A stretch of DNA of 64,000 bases from Clostridium zeae. Its GTDB lineage: Bacteria > Bacillota > Clostridia > Clostridiales > Clostridiaceae. The DNA is taken from contig NZ_BMBA01000007.1 of assembly GCF_017312485.1 (NCBI RefSeq), positions 141,368-205,367 on the forward strand, read 5' to 3'. Made by a program: the position numbers and the translations under genes. The notes under the pieces are model-generated. The model did not search any database. It worked only from the letters and a program-made list of their open reading frames with translations, and was not told the origin of the DNA. Below, piece after piece: positions 26,162-35,292 of the stretch (position 1 is its first letter; each line of letters begins with the position of its first letter).

Positions 26162-26410
26162 TTATTAGGACTATGATGTAACAAGTTTACTTGTGATTGG
26201 TTTAGAAAGGTAAGAATTGATTTGAATATAGTAGTAAAGTGTTTGTTTTATAAGTTAATAATTATTTGAAAGAGTAATTTTAGTTGAAAAGCTATATGAA
26301 TACGGAGATAAAATAATAAAGTATCTTTGTAACAAATATATGATAAGTTAGAATATTTAAATTAAATGGTGATAGTAATATACAAAAACATTATTACAAG
26401 GAGGTAAAGT

Positions 26411-28081
26411 ATGAACAAACAGTGGTGGAAGGAAACAGTAGTATATCAGATATACCCAAGAAGTTTTAAGGATTCCAATGGAGATGGCTTAGGTGATTTA
26501 AGAGGAATAATTGGAAAGTTAGATTACCTAAATGAATTAGGAGTTGAGGTTATATGGCTTAGTCCAATATATAAGTCACCTAATGATGATAATGGATACG
26601 ATATAAGTGATTATAGAGCAATAATGGATGATTTTGGCACGATGGAGAATTTTGATGAGCTTTTGGAGGAAATGCATAAAAGAGGTTTAAAGCTAGTAAT
26701 GGATTTAGTTGTAAATCATTCCTCAGACGAGCACAAATGGTTTGTTGAAAGTAGAAAATCAAAGGACAATCCTTATAGAGATTATTATATATGGAGAAAA
26801 GGGAACAAAAGTAATCCTCCAAACAACTGGGGGTCCTTCTTTAGCGGATCAGCATGGCAATATGACGAAGCAACTGATGAATATTTCTTACACCTTTTCT
26901 CGAAAAAACAGCCAGATTTAAATTGGGAAAATGAAAAAGTAAGATGTGAAGTTTATGATACGATGAAATTCTGGTTTCAAAAAGGTATTGATGGTTTTAG
27001 AATGGATGTAATAAATCTAATATCAAAGGTTCAAGGATTGCCAGATGGAGAAAAAGGAGAAAATGATCTTTACGGCAATGGTTTTCCTCTCTTTGCCAAT
27101 GGCCCAAGAGTACATGAATTTCTTCAGGAAATGAATAGAGAAGTTCTAAGTAAATATGACATAATGACTGTGGGAGAAGCACCTGGTGTAGACCCTGATA
27201 CAGCAAAGTTTTATGTCAATGAAGACAGAGATGAGCTTAATATGCTTTTTCAGTTTGAGTTAATGGATATAGATTCTGGTAATGGAAAGTGGGACTTAAG
27301 ACCCTGGAAGCTAACAACCTTTAAAAATATAATGGTTAAATGGTATGAAGCTTTGAAAGATAAAGGCTGGAACTCACTATTTTTGAACAATCATGATCAG
27401 CCTAGAATGGTTTCTAGGTTTGGAAATGATAAGGAGTATAGAGTAGAGTCAGCTAAAATGCTAGCTACTCTTCTCCACACTTGGCAAGGAACACCTTATA
27501 TTTACCAAGGTGAAGAGATTGGTATGACCAATGTACAGTTTGACATAGCTGAATACAAGGATATTGAAATAATAAATATGTTCAAGGAAAAGACTGCTCA
27601 AGGCATGAAAAAGGAAGAACTTTTGGAGTCGATCTATGCAAAGGGCAGAGATAATGTAAGAACTCCTATGCAGTGGGATAATTCAAAAAATGCAGGCTTT
27701 ACCGAAGGAGAACCTTGGCTTAAGGTTAATCCCAATTATACAGATATAAATGTTAAGCAGGCTTTGGAAGATAAGAATTCAATATTTTATTATTATCAAA
27801 AGCTCATTAGGTTACGCAAAGAAAACCCTATCATTGTGTATGGAGATATAAAACTTTTATATAAAGATGATGAAAATATCTTTTCATATATAAGAAAGTT
27901 TAAGGATGAGAGTCTATTAGTGATACTTAATTTCTTTGAAAATGAAGTTGAGTTTAGGCTTCCAACAGATTCCAAGTACAGGGAGGCAGAACTTCTAATA
28001 GCTAACTATGAAGTTGATACCAATATTATAGATAACATTTTGCTAAAACCTTACGAAGCTAGAGTATATATTTTGCATTAA
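26411..28081 (+). CDS. Oligo-1,6-glucosidase / dextran glucosidase, GH13_31-like
   Basis: The 556-residue protein lacks a signal peptide and is cytoplasmic. GH13 motifs are clear: WWKETVVYQIYPRSF at the start, VVNHSSDEH, nucleophile Asp199 in GFRMDVIN, acid/base Glu256 in TVGEAPG and Asp329 in NNHDQPR. These numbers nearly coincide with the Bacillus cereus oligo-1,6-glucosidase (199/255/329). The residue after the nucleophile is Val200, which in this family favours alpha-1,6 over alpha-1,4 links. It should split imported isomaltooligosaccharides to glucose. The ATG is preceded by AAGGAGG. Confidence 0.92.
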   Translation: MNKQWWKETVVYQIYPRSFKDSNGDGLGDLRGIIGKLDYLNELGVEVIWLSPIYKSPNDDNGYDISDYRAIMDDFGTMENFDELLEEMHKRGLKLVMDLVVNHSSDEHKWFVESRKSKDNPYRDYYIWRKGNKSNPPNNWGSFFSGSAWQYDEATDEYFLHLFSKKQPDLNWENEKVRCEVYDTMKFWFQKGIDGFRMDVINLISKVQGLPDGEKGENDLYGNGFPLFANGPRVHEFLQEMNREVLSKYDIMTVGEAPGVDPDTAKFYVNEDRDELNMLFQFELMDIDSGNGKWDLRPWKLTTFKNIMVKWYEALKDKGWNSLFLNNHDQPRMVSRFGNDKEYRVESAKMLATLLHTWQGTPYIYQGEEIGMTNVQFDIAEYKDIEIINMFKEKTAQGMKKEELLESIYAKGRDNVRTPMQWDNSKNAGFTEGEPWLKVNPNYTDINVKQALEDKNSIFYYYQKLIRLRKENPIIVYGDIKLLYKDDENIFSYIRKFKDESLLVILNFFENEVEFRLPTDSKYREAELLIANYEVDTNIIDNILLKPYEARVYILH

Positions 28082-28103
28082 ATTAGTTTTAGCAGGTTAT
28101 AAA

Positions 28104-28182
28104 ATAGACCACTTCTAATTTTGCTTTTACAAAACTTAAAATTACATGTTTCTAATTTTTTATAAGGCATAAAGTGATCTAT
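28104..28182. repeat. Palindromic repeat, family A copy 4 (short)
   Basis: ATAGACCACTT (28104-28114) pairs with AAGTGATCTAT (28172-28182) with one mismatch. It lies just after the GH13 stop codon. Shorter and more diverged inside than copies 1 and 5. Confidence 0.55.
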
Positions 28183-28205
28183 CTAAAGGATTCCTCTACT
28201 GAAAT

Positions 28206-28264
28206 TTAATTTATACTTGTTCGAAAACCTGTATTTTGAGGATTTTCTGGCAGGTACAAATTAA
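28206..28264. repeat. Palindromic repeat, family C copy 2
   Basis: TTAATTT (28206-28212) pairs with AAATTAA (28258-28264), and GAAAACC (28223-28229) with GGATTTTC (28240-28247) using one G-U pair. The nested layout and much of the sequence match the element at 1241-1296. It lies upstream of the secreted GH66/CBM35 gene. Confidence 0.55.
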
Positions 28265-28350
28265 TAACAGAAGTTGGAAGCCTATATTGATTATGAAAAT
28301 GAAAGGAGGAGATAAAAGCATAAAAAATGGATTTATGAGGGGGGCAGGAA

Positions 28351-30960
28351 ATGTTAAAATTTAAAAAGCTTAAATCTTTAACTATACTTTTCTTCTTAGT
28401 ATTAGTCCTGGTTGTTTATCAGGGTAGTAGTAATGAAAAGGTATATGCAGCGAGTCCTTATGTAAATAATATATATACGGATAAGGCTAGATATAATCCT
28501 AATGATAAGGTAACAATCTATGCAGACTTAAGTAATACAAGTGGGATAAGCTTTTCAGGTGCTTTGTATATGGAGATTACTCATAATGAAACTTCCGTAT
28601 ATAAGGCAAGTCAAAGCATTACTTTAGATAATGGACAAAATGCAACTAAAAGCTTTCAGTGGACAGCACCTACTACAGACTTTCAAGGCTACATGGTGAA
28701 AATTTATACTGGAAGTGGAGATTATAAGACAGGAGCTATAGATGTATCAAGCAACTGGACTAAGTTTCCAAGATACGGCTATATACCTAGCTTTGATAGC
28801 AGCATAACTCAAAGCGATGTAACAAAGCAGATAAACACGTTAGCTAGAGACTATAATATTAATGCTTTCCAATTCTATGATTGGATGTGGAGGCATGAGG
28901 TACCTATTAAAAAAAGTGATGGAGTAAATCCTGATGCTAGCTGGACAGATCTATTTAACAGAAATATATCTTATAATACAATTCAAAACTATATAAATGC
29001 AGTTCACAATAATAATGGAAAAGCAATGGCCTATATGATGTCCTATGCTGCAAGAGAGAGCTACACAGACTATGGCGTAAATCCTTCTTGGGGACTATTT
29101 CAAGATAAAAGTCATCAAAATCAGCTTAATGTTAATTTTAACAATGGTAAATATTTATGGCTTTTTGCACCGTCCAATTCTAGTTGGCAAAACTATATAG
29201 GAAATGCCTATAAGGATGTTATTAATACAGCAGGTTTTGATGGTATACAAATGGATCAAATGGGACAAAGAGATAGCATCTATGATTATAATGGAAATGC
29301 TTTTAATTTAGGGACATCCTTCTCAAGTCTTATTAATTCAGTAAAGAGTCAGTTACAGAGCAATAACTCATCGAAAAGTTATGTGGATTTTAATATAGTT
29401 GATGGTACAACCAATGGATGGGCTTTAGATGACGTAAGCAAAAATTCTAATACAGATTTCAATTTTAGTGAAATATGGTGGAAATCAAATAATTATAATG
29501 ACATAAGAAATTATGTTGAGCAGCTAAGAAATAACAGCAATAAAAAAGCTGCAGTATTAGCAGCATATATGAACTACAATGAAAATTTAGGCCCTAGATA
29601 TGAGGCTGAGGATGCTTCTTTCAACGGAGTAGATATTGCTACTAACCATACTGGATTTAGTGGAAGTGGCTTTCTACAAAATTTTGCTCAGCAAGGGGAT
29701 TATGTTCAATTTACCGTAAGCGCAAATGAAACTATGAATTATCCTTTAGTATTTCAATATGGAGATAATTCAGATAATGCTACAAGGACAATATATATTG
29801 ATGGTAATAAGGTTGGACAAGTCCAATTTTACCCTCAAGGTACTTGGGATAAGTTTGTATATGACGCATACATGAATACTACTTTGACAAAGGGAAGCCA
29901 TACTATCAAAGTTTCCTATGATAGTGGAGACACAGGTTCCATTAATCTGGATTCACTAACCTTAGGGGAGTTTGATGAAAACTCTATAAGACTGGCTGAT
30001 GCTGCCTTTGAGGCAAGTGGTGCTACTCATATAGAATTGGGAGCTGGGCTAGATGATGCTATCATGCTACCACATGAGTATTATCCAAATACAAGTAAAG
30101 TAATGACGGGAGCTTTAAAAAATTCAATGAAGCAAAATTACAAGTTTATAACTGCTTATGAAAATCTATTATTTGACCCAAGCATAAGCTATGGCGATCA
30201 GGGAAATCAATATATTAACATCAACGGTGAAAAAATTTCCGGGAACGGTACCAATGGTTCCATATGGCATATGACTAGAATGACAAAAGATTATGATATA
30301 TTACATCTAATTAATCTATCAAATGAAACAGACAGTCAATGGAGAAATAGTACTAACGCACCAATAGTTAAAAATAACTTAAATGTAAAGTATTATGTTC
30401 CAACAGATGCAACAATCTCTAATGTATATCTAGCTTCACCAGATCTTAATGAAGGAACAAGCACTGCATTAAGCTTTACCACAGGTACAGATAGTGTAGG
30501 AAAATATCTTTCCTTCACAGTTCCAACCTTAAATTATTGGGACATGATATATATCAAGAGAGACTTAACTGCACCAGCAAACAATCAATATGAAGCTGAA
30601 AATGCTATAAAGACTAATATTACTACAAATACAAACCATGTAGGTTATACTGGCACAGGTTTTGTGGATGGTTTTGCTGAGCAAGGCGATGAGATAACCA
30701 TGGAAGTAAATGTAGGTACAGCAGGTAACCATACTTTAAATTTCAGATATGGAAACAATACTGGATCAGAAGCTACAAGACATGTGTTTGTAGATGGAAG
30801 TTATGTAGGTATACTTCACATGCCTAACCTATCAAATTGGGATACATGGGGAAATGCTAGCCTTAATATCAATTTATCAGCAGGTGTACACACTATATGT
30901 ATGTATTATGATGCTACAGATAGTTCTGGTATAAATCTGGACAATTTGACTGTAAAGTAA
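28351..30960 (+). CDS. Secreted GH66 with inserted and C-terminal CBM35 (cycloisomaltooligosaccharide glucanotransferase type)
   Basis: The 869-residue protein has a signal peptide (about 1-33, cleavage near VYA-ASP). An N-terminal sandwich is followed by the GH66 barrel (FPRYGYI) with Asp302 (QMDQMG) and Glu374 (FSEIWW). A complete CBM35 (YEAEDASF to INLDSLTL, about 413-540) is inserted in the barrel exactly where the first GH66 enzyme has a short loop (between AAYMNY and EN-SRLADAA). A second CBM35 (YEAENAIK to NLDNLTVK, about 746-869) closes the protein. One inserted plus one C-terminal CBM35 is the layout of Bacillus circulans-type CITases, which make cyclic alpha-1,6 glucans from dextran. 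Product specificity is inferred from architecture. Confidence 0.87.
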   Translation: MLKFKKLKSLTILFFLVLVLVVYQGSSNEKVYAASPYVNNIYTDKARYNPNDKVTIYADLSNTSGISFSGALYMEITHNETSVYKASQSITLDNGQNATKSFQWTAPTTDFQGYMVKIYTGSGDYKTGAIDVSSNWTKFPRYGYIPSFDSSITQSDVTKQINTLARDYNINAFQFYDWMWRHEVPIKKSDGVNPDASWTDLFNRNISYNTIQNYINAVHNNNGKAMAYMMSYAARESYTDYGVNPSWGLFQDKSHQNQLNVNFNNGKYLWLFAPSNSSWQNYIGNAYKDVINTAGFDGIQMDQMGQRDSIYDYNGNAFNLGTSFSSLINSVKSQLQSNNSSKSYVDFNIVDGTTNGWALDDVSKNSNTDFNFSEIWWKSNNYNDIRNYVEQLRNNSNKKAAVLAAYMNYNENLGPRYEAEDASFNGVDIATNHTGFSGSGFLQNFAQQGDYVQFTVSANETMNYPLVFQYGDNSDNATRTIYIDGNKVGQVQFYPQGTWDKFVYDAYMNTTLTKGSHTIKVSYDSGDTGSINLDSLTLGEFDENSIRLADAAFEASGATHIELGAGLDDAIMLPHEYYPNTSKVMTGALKNSMKQNYKFITAYENLLFDPSISYGDQGNQYININGEKISGNGTNGSIWHMTRMTKDYDILHLINLSNETDSQWRNSTNAPIVKNNLNVKYYVPTDATISNVYLASPDLNEGTSTALSFTTGTDSVGKYLSFTVPTLNYWDMIYIKRDLTAPANNQYEAENAIKTNITTNTNHVGYTGTGFVDGFAEQGDEITMEVNVGTAGNHTLNFRYGNNTGSEATRHVFVDGSYVGILHMPNLSNWDTWGNASLNINLSAGVHTICMYYDATDSSGINLDNLTVK

Positions 30961-31029
30961 CTCTAGAATAATTTGAATGGGAAACTAGTTAATATTACAA
31001 AGATGATTAAATTTTGATTGGAGGATTAA

Positions 31030-34000
31030 ATGATGAGAAAATTTATGAGTAAAAAGGCAGCTGGTACCTTTGCATTTATCTTGGCAGCCAGCATGTTCTA
31101 TAATGTTAATCTAAAAGCTTCAGCACAGACCTACCCACAGTCAACCTATGAGGCAGAAAGTGCATCACTTCATAATGTAAGTATAGATACAAATCATGCA
31201 GGTTATTCAGGCAGTGGTTTTATTGATGGTTTTGTAGATGTAGGAGATTATGCTGATTTCAACATTTCAGTTGCTACAACTCAAGATTACACTTTAAGAC
31301 TTAAATATAGTAATTACACTGGTGCTACAAATGTAAGAGAAGTTTATGTTGATGGAAAATTCATAAGCAATGCATATTGTAGCGATACAGGAAGCTGGGA
31401 CAGTTGGAAGACTACTGATGTAGGAACTAACCTAACAGCAGGAACTCATATAGTAAGAGTTGCGTTAAATAACAGCAAGGATGGAGCTATAAACTTAGAT
31501 AATCTTGTTGTTACACAAAAGAACGTTTCCGTTAGAAGTCTTTATATGTCTAACTGGAAGGATACAATGGCTATATGGCAAGCCAGCAAGCTTAGTGATA
31601 ATGATACTACAAGTGCAAAAGGTCCAAGACTTTCTGAACTAAGATATTCAGGAAATTGGAATGTAAATCAAATACAAGACTATACTGGTTTCTTCAGAGA
31701 TGAAACCAACAATGTAAAATATGATCAAACTCATAATTTTGATTCCGAAGGTTATTATGACGAAAACGGAGTTTTACACAATAACTTCTTAAAATATAAT
31801 GGATCAAACTTACCTAATATGGAAATCTCTAAGGATTATGTTGCAGTACCAAATCAAAACTTTATAGTATCAAGATATACCTTAAAGAATACTGGTACTT
31901 CAAGTATTACCTACAGCGTATTAGATATGCTGCATCCAAACAATACATCTTCTAATAACGTAGCTGCTAACTACGATTCTTCAAGAAATGCATTAATAGT
32001 AAATATGAGTGCATCTGGACAACCTTATATGGCTTTAGGTGCTTTTACTGCTCCAACCTACTATCAAGCTGCTAATGATGGAGATTCTAATACCTCAAGT
32101 TCAACTTGTGCTTCATGGTACACTTTTGATGGAAGCGGCTCTTTAAAGAACAATTCAAATGTTTCAGCACAAAATGTTTCTGTAGCATTTGATCAAAAGG
32201 TTACAGTACCTGCAGGAAGCTCTCAAAACGTATATTTCTATGTAGCTTTAGGTTCAAACTTAAGCAATGTACAAAGTATCTGTGATACAGCAAGAGCACA
32301 ATCAGGAGATAGCTGGTTTAACAATACTTCTTCAAGCTACTCAAGCTGGTTTAACGGAAAGACTGTACCAAGCTTCAATGATGCTGACTTGACTTCAGTA
32401 TATAAGAGAAACTTAGTTATGATAAAGAATGCGATAAGACCAGGTAGCACTACAGCTGATGGTGCTATGCCAGCTACTACTAATCCACTTAACTACAGCT
32501 ATAAGATATGGGCAAGAGACTCAGCTGTAACAGCTATGTCTTTAGATGCAGCAGGCTTTACAACAGAAGGTGAACGCTATTGGAACTGGCTTGCAGCAAG
32601 ACAAAGCACAGATGGAAGCTTCCATACCTGCTTCTGGTTATGGGACAACACTAATGCAAACTTTGTTGAACCAGAAAATGACTCCATAGGCTTCTTCTTA
32701 ATAGGTGCATATAAACATTATAAGGCAACTGGAAACAAGGCTTTTCTAGATGGAATATACAAAGCTGTTAAGAACTCAGCAAATTATATTATGACCAATA
32801 TGGATCAGACCACTGGATTTGGACCAGCTGATAAGAGTATTTGGGAAGAAGGCGATTCTCCTGAATATTACGCATATACACAAGCATCCTATGCAATGGG
32901 ACTTAAATCAGCAGCTTTAATTGCTTCAATCGAAGGAGACAACGCTTTAGTTGACAGCTTTAATGGTGCAGGGAGTACCATTCTGACTGCTATTAACAGA
33001 GATGATACAGCTTCACCAAAAGGACTTTGGAATGTAGCTAATGGATATTATGATAGATGTATAAATACTGATGGTACAGTTAACACTCTAGAAGATACTT
33101 CAACAAATATACTATTTGCTTTAGGTGCTATAGATGTTAACTCTTCAAGAGCTACTTCTCATGTAAATAAGATAGAAAAAGATCTAAATGCGGACACTTA
33201 TGGTTTACCAAGATATGCAAATGATACCTTCTATTACACTTCACAATGGAGTCCTTCAGGAAATGAAGCTTTAGAGGCATCACCTTCTTGGCCACAAATG
33301 ACAATGTGGGATTCTGTTTACCAGACTTACAAAGGAAATGGTTCAAAGGCTTATGATATGCTAGAGTGGTTTAAACACAGAACAGGAACTGGCTTTATGG
33401 TTACAGGTGAAGCTGTAAGTAATGTTACAGAAGCACCACTAGTAAGTACTGCAGCAGAACCAGTTACTGCAGCCTCATTTGTACTTGCTAGTCTTGCATA
33501 CTCTAGCAATTATGACATGAGAGTTTATTCTTCAGAAAATAATGCAGGCTGCTACAAAGGAATAACAGTAACAAATGGAGCAAGTGCAGATTGGAACCAA
33601 TATAAATATGTCCCATACTATGTAGACCCATCTAATGATGGAATAGTTGCAGATGGACAAACTGATATAAAGAAAGTGTATGTATCAAATGATGACTCTA
33701 ATATTTATATAAGAATAAATAATGCAGCTGGAAACTTACCAACAACAACTGATAATTCCTTCCAGGTTTCTGCTTATGTGGAAGATTTCGCAAAGACCGC
33801 ACCAACAACAAACTCAACTCAATATGGAACTGCTTTAGGCAGAAATATGGCATATATGTTTACAAGAAAGAACACTGATGCAGGTTATAGCAAGTACTCA
33901 GTATCAAATGGAAGCTGGACTCTAAATAAGAGTATAACTTCTGTTATAGCACCTCAATGGGATGCTGCTACTGGTGGAATTGAAATTGTTATCCCAAGAT

Positions 34001-34155
34001 CAGAAATAGGATCTCCAGCAAATGGCTCTTGGGGACATATAACAGTAGACTTAAGCAAGTATGCAAACAGCAATTGGCAAGATCAAGACACACTTAGATT
34101 AAACTACAAGATTACTGGAAGCAGTGATACTTGGTTATACGGTAACTTTGAGTAA
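31030..34155 (+). CDS. Secreted GH15 glucodextranase with N-terminal CBM35
   Basis: The 1041-residue protein has a signal peptide (about 1-32), a CBM35 (YEAESASLHN to INLDNLVV, about 38-160), a GH15-type beta-supersandwich (about 170-450), the (alpha/alpha)6 catalytic domain (about 460-820) and a C-terminal sandwich with DPSNDGIVADGQTDIK. The catalytic acid lies in SIWEEGDSPE (Glu606 or Glu607), and a second acidic motif TEAPLVSTAAEP lies near 800-811. The order of supersandwich, barrel and C-terminal domain resembles Arthrobacter glucodextranase, an exo-enzyme that releases glucose from dextran ends. Start codon use of ATG 31030 or 31033 is open. It completes the extracellular set and ends the locus before a terminator. 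Confidence 0.87.
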   Translation: MMRKFMSKKAAGTFAFILAASMFYNVNLKASAQTYPQSTYEAESASLHNVSIDTNHAGYSGSGFIDGFVDVGDYADFNISVATTQDYTLRLKYSNYTGATNVREVYVDGKFISNAYCSDTGSWDSWKTTDVGTNLTAGTHIVRVALNNSKDGAINLDNLVVTQKNVSVRSLYMSNWKDTMAIWQASKLSDNDTTSAKGPRLSELRYSGNWNVNQIQDYTGFFRDETNNVKYDQTHNFDSEGYYDENGVLHNNFLKYNGSNLPNMEISKDYVAVPNQNFIVSRYTLKNTGTSSITYSVLDMLHPNNTSSNNVAANYDSSRNALIVNMSASGQPYMALGAFTAPTYYQAANDGDSNTSSSTCASWYTFDGSGSLKNNSNVSAQNVSVAFDQKVTVPAGSSQNVYFYVALGSNLSNVQSICDTARAQSGDSWFNNTSSSYSSWFNGKTVPSFNDADLTSVYKRNLVMIKNAIRPGSTTADGAMPATTNPLNYSYKIWARDSAVTAMSLDAAGFTTEGERYWNWLAARQSTDGSFHTCFWLWDNTNANFVEPENDSIGFFLIGAYKHYKATGNKAFLDGIYKAVKNSANYIMTNMDQTTGFGPADKSIWEEGDSPEYYAYTQASYAMGLKSAALIASIEGDNALVDSFNGAGSTILTAINRDDTASPKGLWNVANGYYDRCINTDGTVNTLEDTSTNILFALGAIDVNSSRATSHVNKIEKDLNADTYGLPRYANDTFYYTSQWSPSGNEALEASPSWPQMTMWDSVYQTYKGNGSKAYDMLEWFKHRTGTGFMVTGEAVSNVTEAPLVSTAAEPVTAASFVLASLAYSSNYDMRVYSSENNAGCYKGITVTNGASADWNQYKYVPYYVDPSNDGIVADGQTDIKKVYVSNDDSNIYIRINNAAGNLPTTTDNSFQVSAYVEDFAKTAPTTNSTQYGTALGRNMAYMFTRKNTDAGYSKYSVSNGSWTLNKSITSVIAPQWDAATGGIEIVIPRSEIGSPANGSWGHITVDLSKYANSNWQDQDTLRLNYKITGSSDTWLYGNFE

Positions 34156-34235
34156 AAGTTAAATTGATCAGTGTATAAAATTAATATTCTGGATAAAAGT
34201 GTTACATCTTTATAGTTAACTTAACATTATAAACC

Positions 34236-34274
34236 AAAAGGATTGAGTTAAATAGAAACTAACTCAATCTTTTT
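34236..34274 (+). terminator. Intrinsic terminator ending the dextran locus
   Basis: AAAAGGATTGAGTTA (34236-34250) pairs with TAACTCAATCTTTTT (34260-34274) with one G-U pair. The stem is nearly the same as at 8850. A second hairpin, CCATCTCATC (34343-34352) with GATAAGATGG (34359-34368) followed by CTTTTT, lies between this gene and the convergent tetR. Confidence 0.85.
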
Positions 34275-34423
34275 GGTGTTTAATCATGTTAAAAAAGTTT
34301 TTTGAAAAATTCATATTTAATTTTATAATCTTTCTTACTAAACCATCTCATCAAAATAGATAAGATGGCTTTTTAAAATTGACAAATTATATTTAGCTAA
34401 GAAAACTTTATAAACTGGTGTAT

Positions 34424-35023
34424 CTATGACATAGGACGATGTTTTTCCTCCATTAAGTGGGGGGAATATATGGTAAGAATCTTACTGACCTCAGCACAAA
34501 TTTCTTCAATAGAACTAGATAATTCACCTCTAATCCATACCAAAAACAAATTAATGATTCCTCCAGCAAAAAAATGTGCGTGTATAAAAAATTCAGGCAT
34601 TTTTTTTATATGGTCAGGGATATCGCTATCGATTTCTATCTTCTTTACGAAGATCTCTCTAAGCTTCACAAGAAATTTCTCTGAGCCGTTTGCATTTATG
34701 AGAATTCTATAAAATTCTAAGTCTTCTTCTAGCCATTTTGCCGTTTTTAACAGCAAGGGAAGTGGGTTTTGGAAAAAATTTTTGTAGTGAAAGGCGGTTA
34801 TTAGCTCCTCTATTTTATCTATTACTTCGTTTTCTATCTGTTCCATTACTGCTCTTAAATCTTGATAATGAGCGTAAAAGGTTCCGCGATTGATGTCAGC
34901 TCTTTTAATTATATCGGTAACAGTTATTTTCTCCAAATCCTTTTCTTGTATTAATTCAAGCAGTGCTTCACGTATTAATCTTCGTGAGCGTAATGCACTT
35001 TTATACTCAGCTTTTTGTACCAT
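34424..35023 (-). CDS. TetR/AcrR family regulator
   Basis: The 199-residue protein has the TetR helix-turn-helix at the N-terminus (RLIREALLELIQEKDLEKI then ITVTDIIKRADINRGTFYAHY, about 15-55) and a C-terminal ligand/dimer domain of the TetR_C_8-like kind seen in clostridial proteins next to MMPL or YhgE genes. On its strand the ATG is preceded by AGGAGAATTAAT. It diverges from the MMPL transporter gene; the 269-base gap carries two similar 20-base sites (35073 and 35162) that could be its operators. It likely represses the transporter. Confidence 0.88.
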   Translation of the reverse strand: MVQKAEYKSALRSRRLIREALLELIQEKDLEKITVTDIIKRADINRGTFYAHYQDLRAVMEQIENEVIDKIEELITAFHYKNFFQNPLPLLLKTAKWLEEDLEFYRILINANGSEKFLVKLREIFVKKIEIDSDIPDHIKKMPEFFIHAHFFAGGIINLFLVWIRGELSSSIEEICAEVSKILTIYSPHLMEEKHRPMS

Positions 35024-35072
35024 ATTAATTCTCCTAAAAATTTTAGTTCAAAGTCCAACAAAAGATATTTCA

Positions 35073-35181
35073 CTGTACAATTTTGAACATTTCCGTTAAA
35101 TCTGATTATTGTATGAGATTTTTAAGCTAATTATAATACAGGTATAGCGAAAGTTCAACAACAGTACGATTTTGAGTATTT
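35073..35181. promoter_or_regulatory. tetR/MMPL divergent control region with direct repeats and promoter
   Basis: CTGTACAATTTTGAACATTT (35073-35092) and CAGTACGATTTTGAGTATTT (35162-35181) match at 16 of 20 positions; each lies near a GTTCAA motif. Between them is a promoter for the transporter, TTGTAT (35109-35114), 17 bases, TATAAT (35132-35137). The second site lies just downstream of that promoter, where a bound regulator would block transcription. Confidence 0.55.
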
Positions 35182-35292
35182 TATCTAATTTTAGTACTAG
35201 CATCATTTTATGCTGGTTTTTTAAATGTCCATACTGAAAAATAATTAGGATTAGGAAACTATAAAGAAAGCAGGATGAGGAGGAATGATTTT

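Larger units (their letters stand above)
25914..26410. other. Intergenic region with two palindromes before the GH13 gene
   Basis: About 497 bases separate the cytoplasmic GH66 gene from the GH13 gene. They hold a family A hairpin (25934-26028) and a perfect 13-bp hairpin at 26134-26161. The second part up to the ribosome binding site (AAGGAGG, 26399-26405) is AT-rich and may hold a separate promoter; I see no clear consensus hexamers. Confidence 0.55.
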
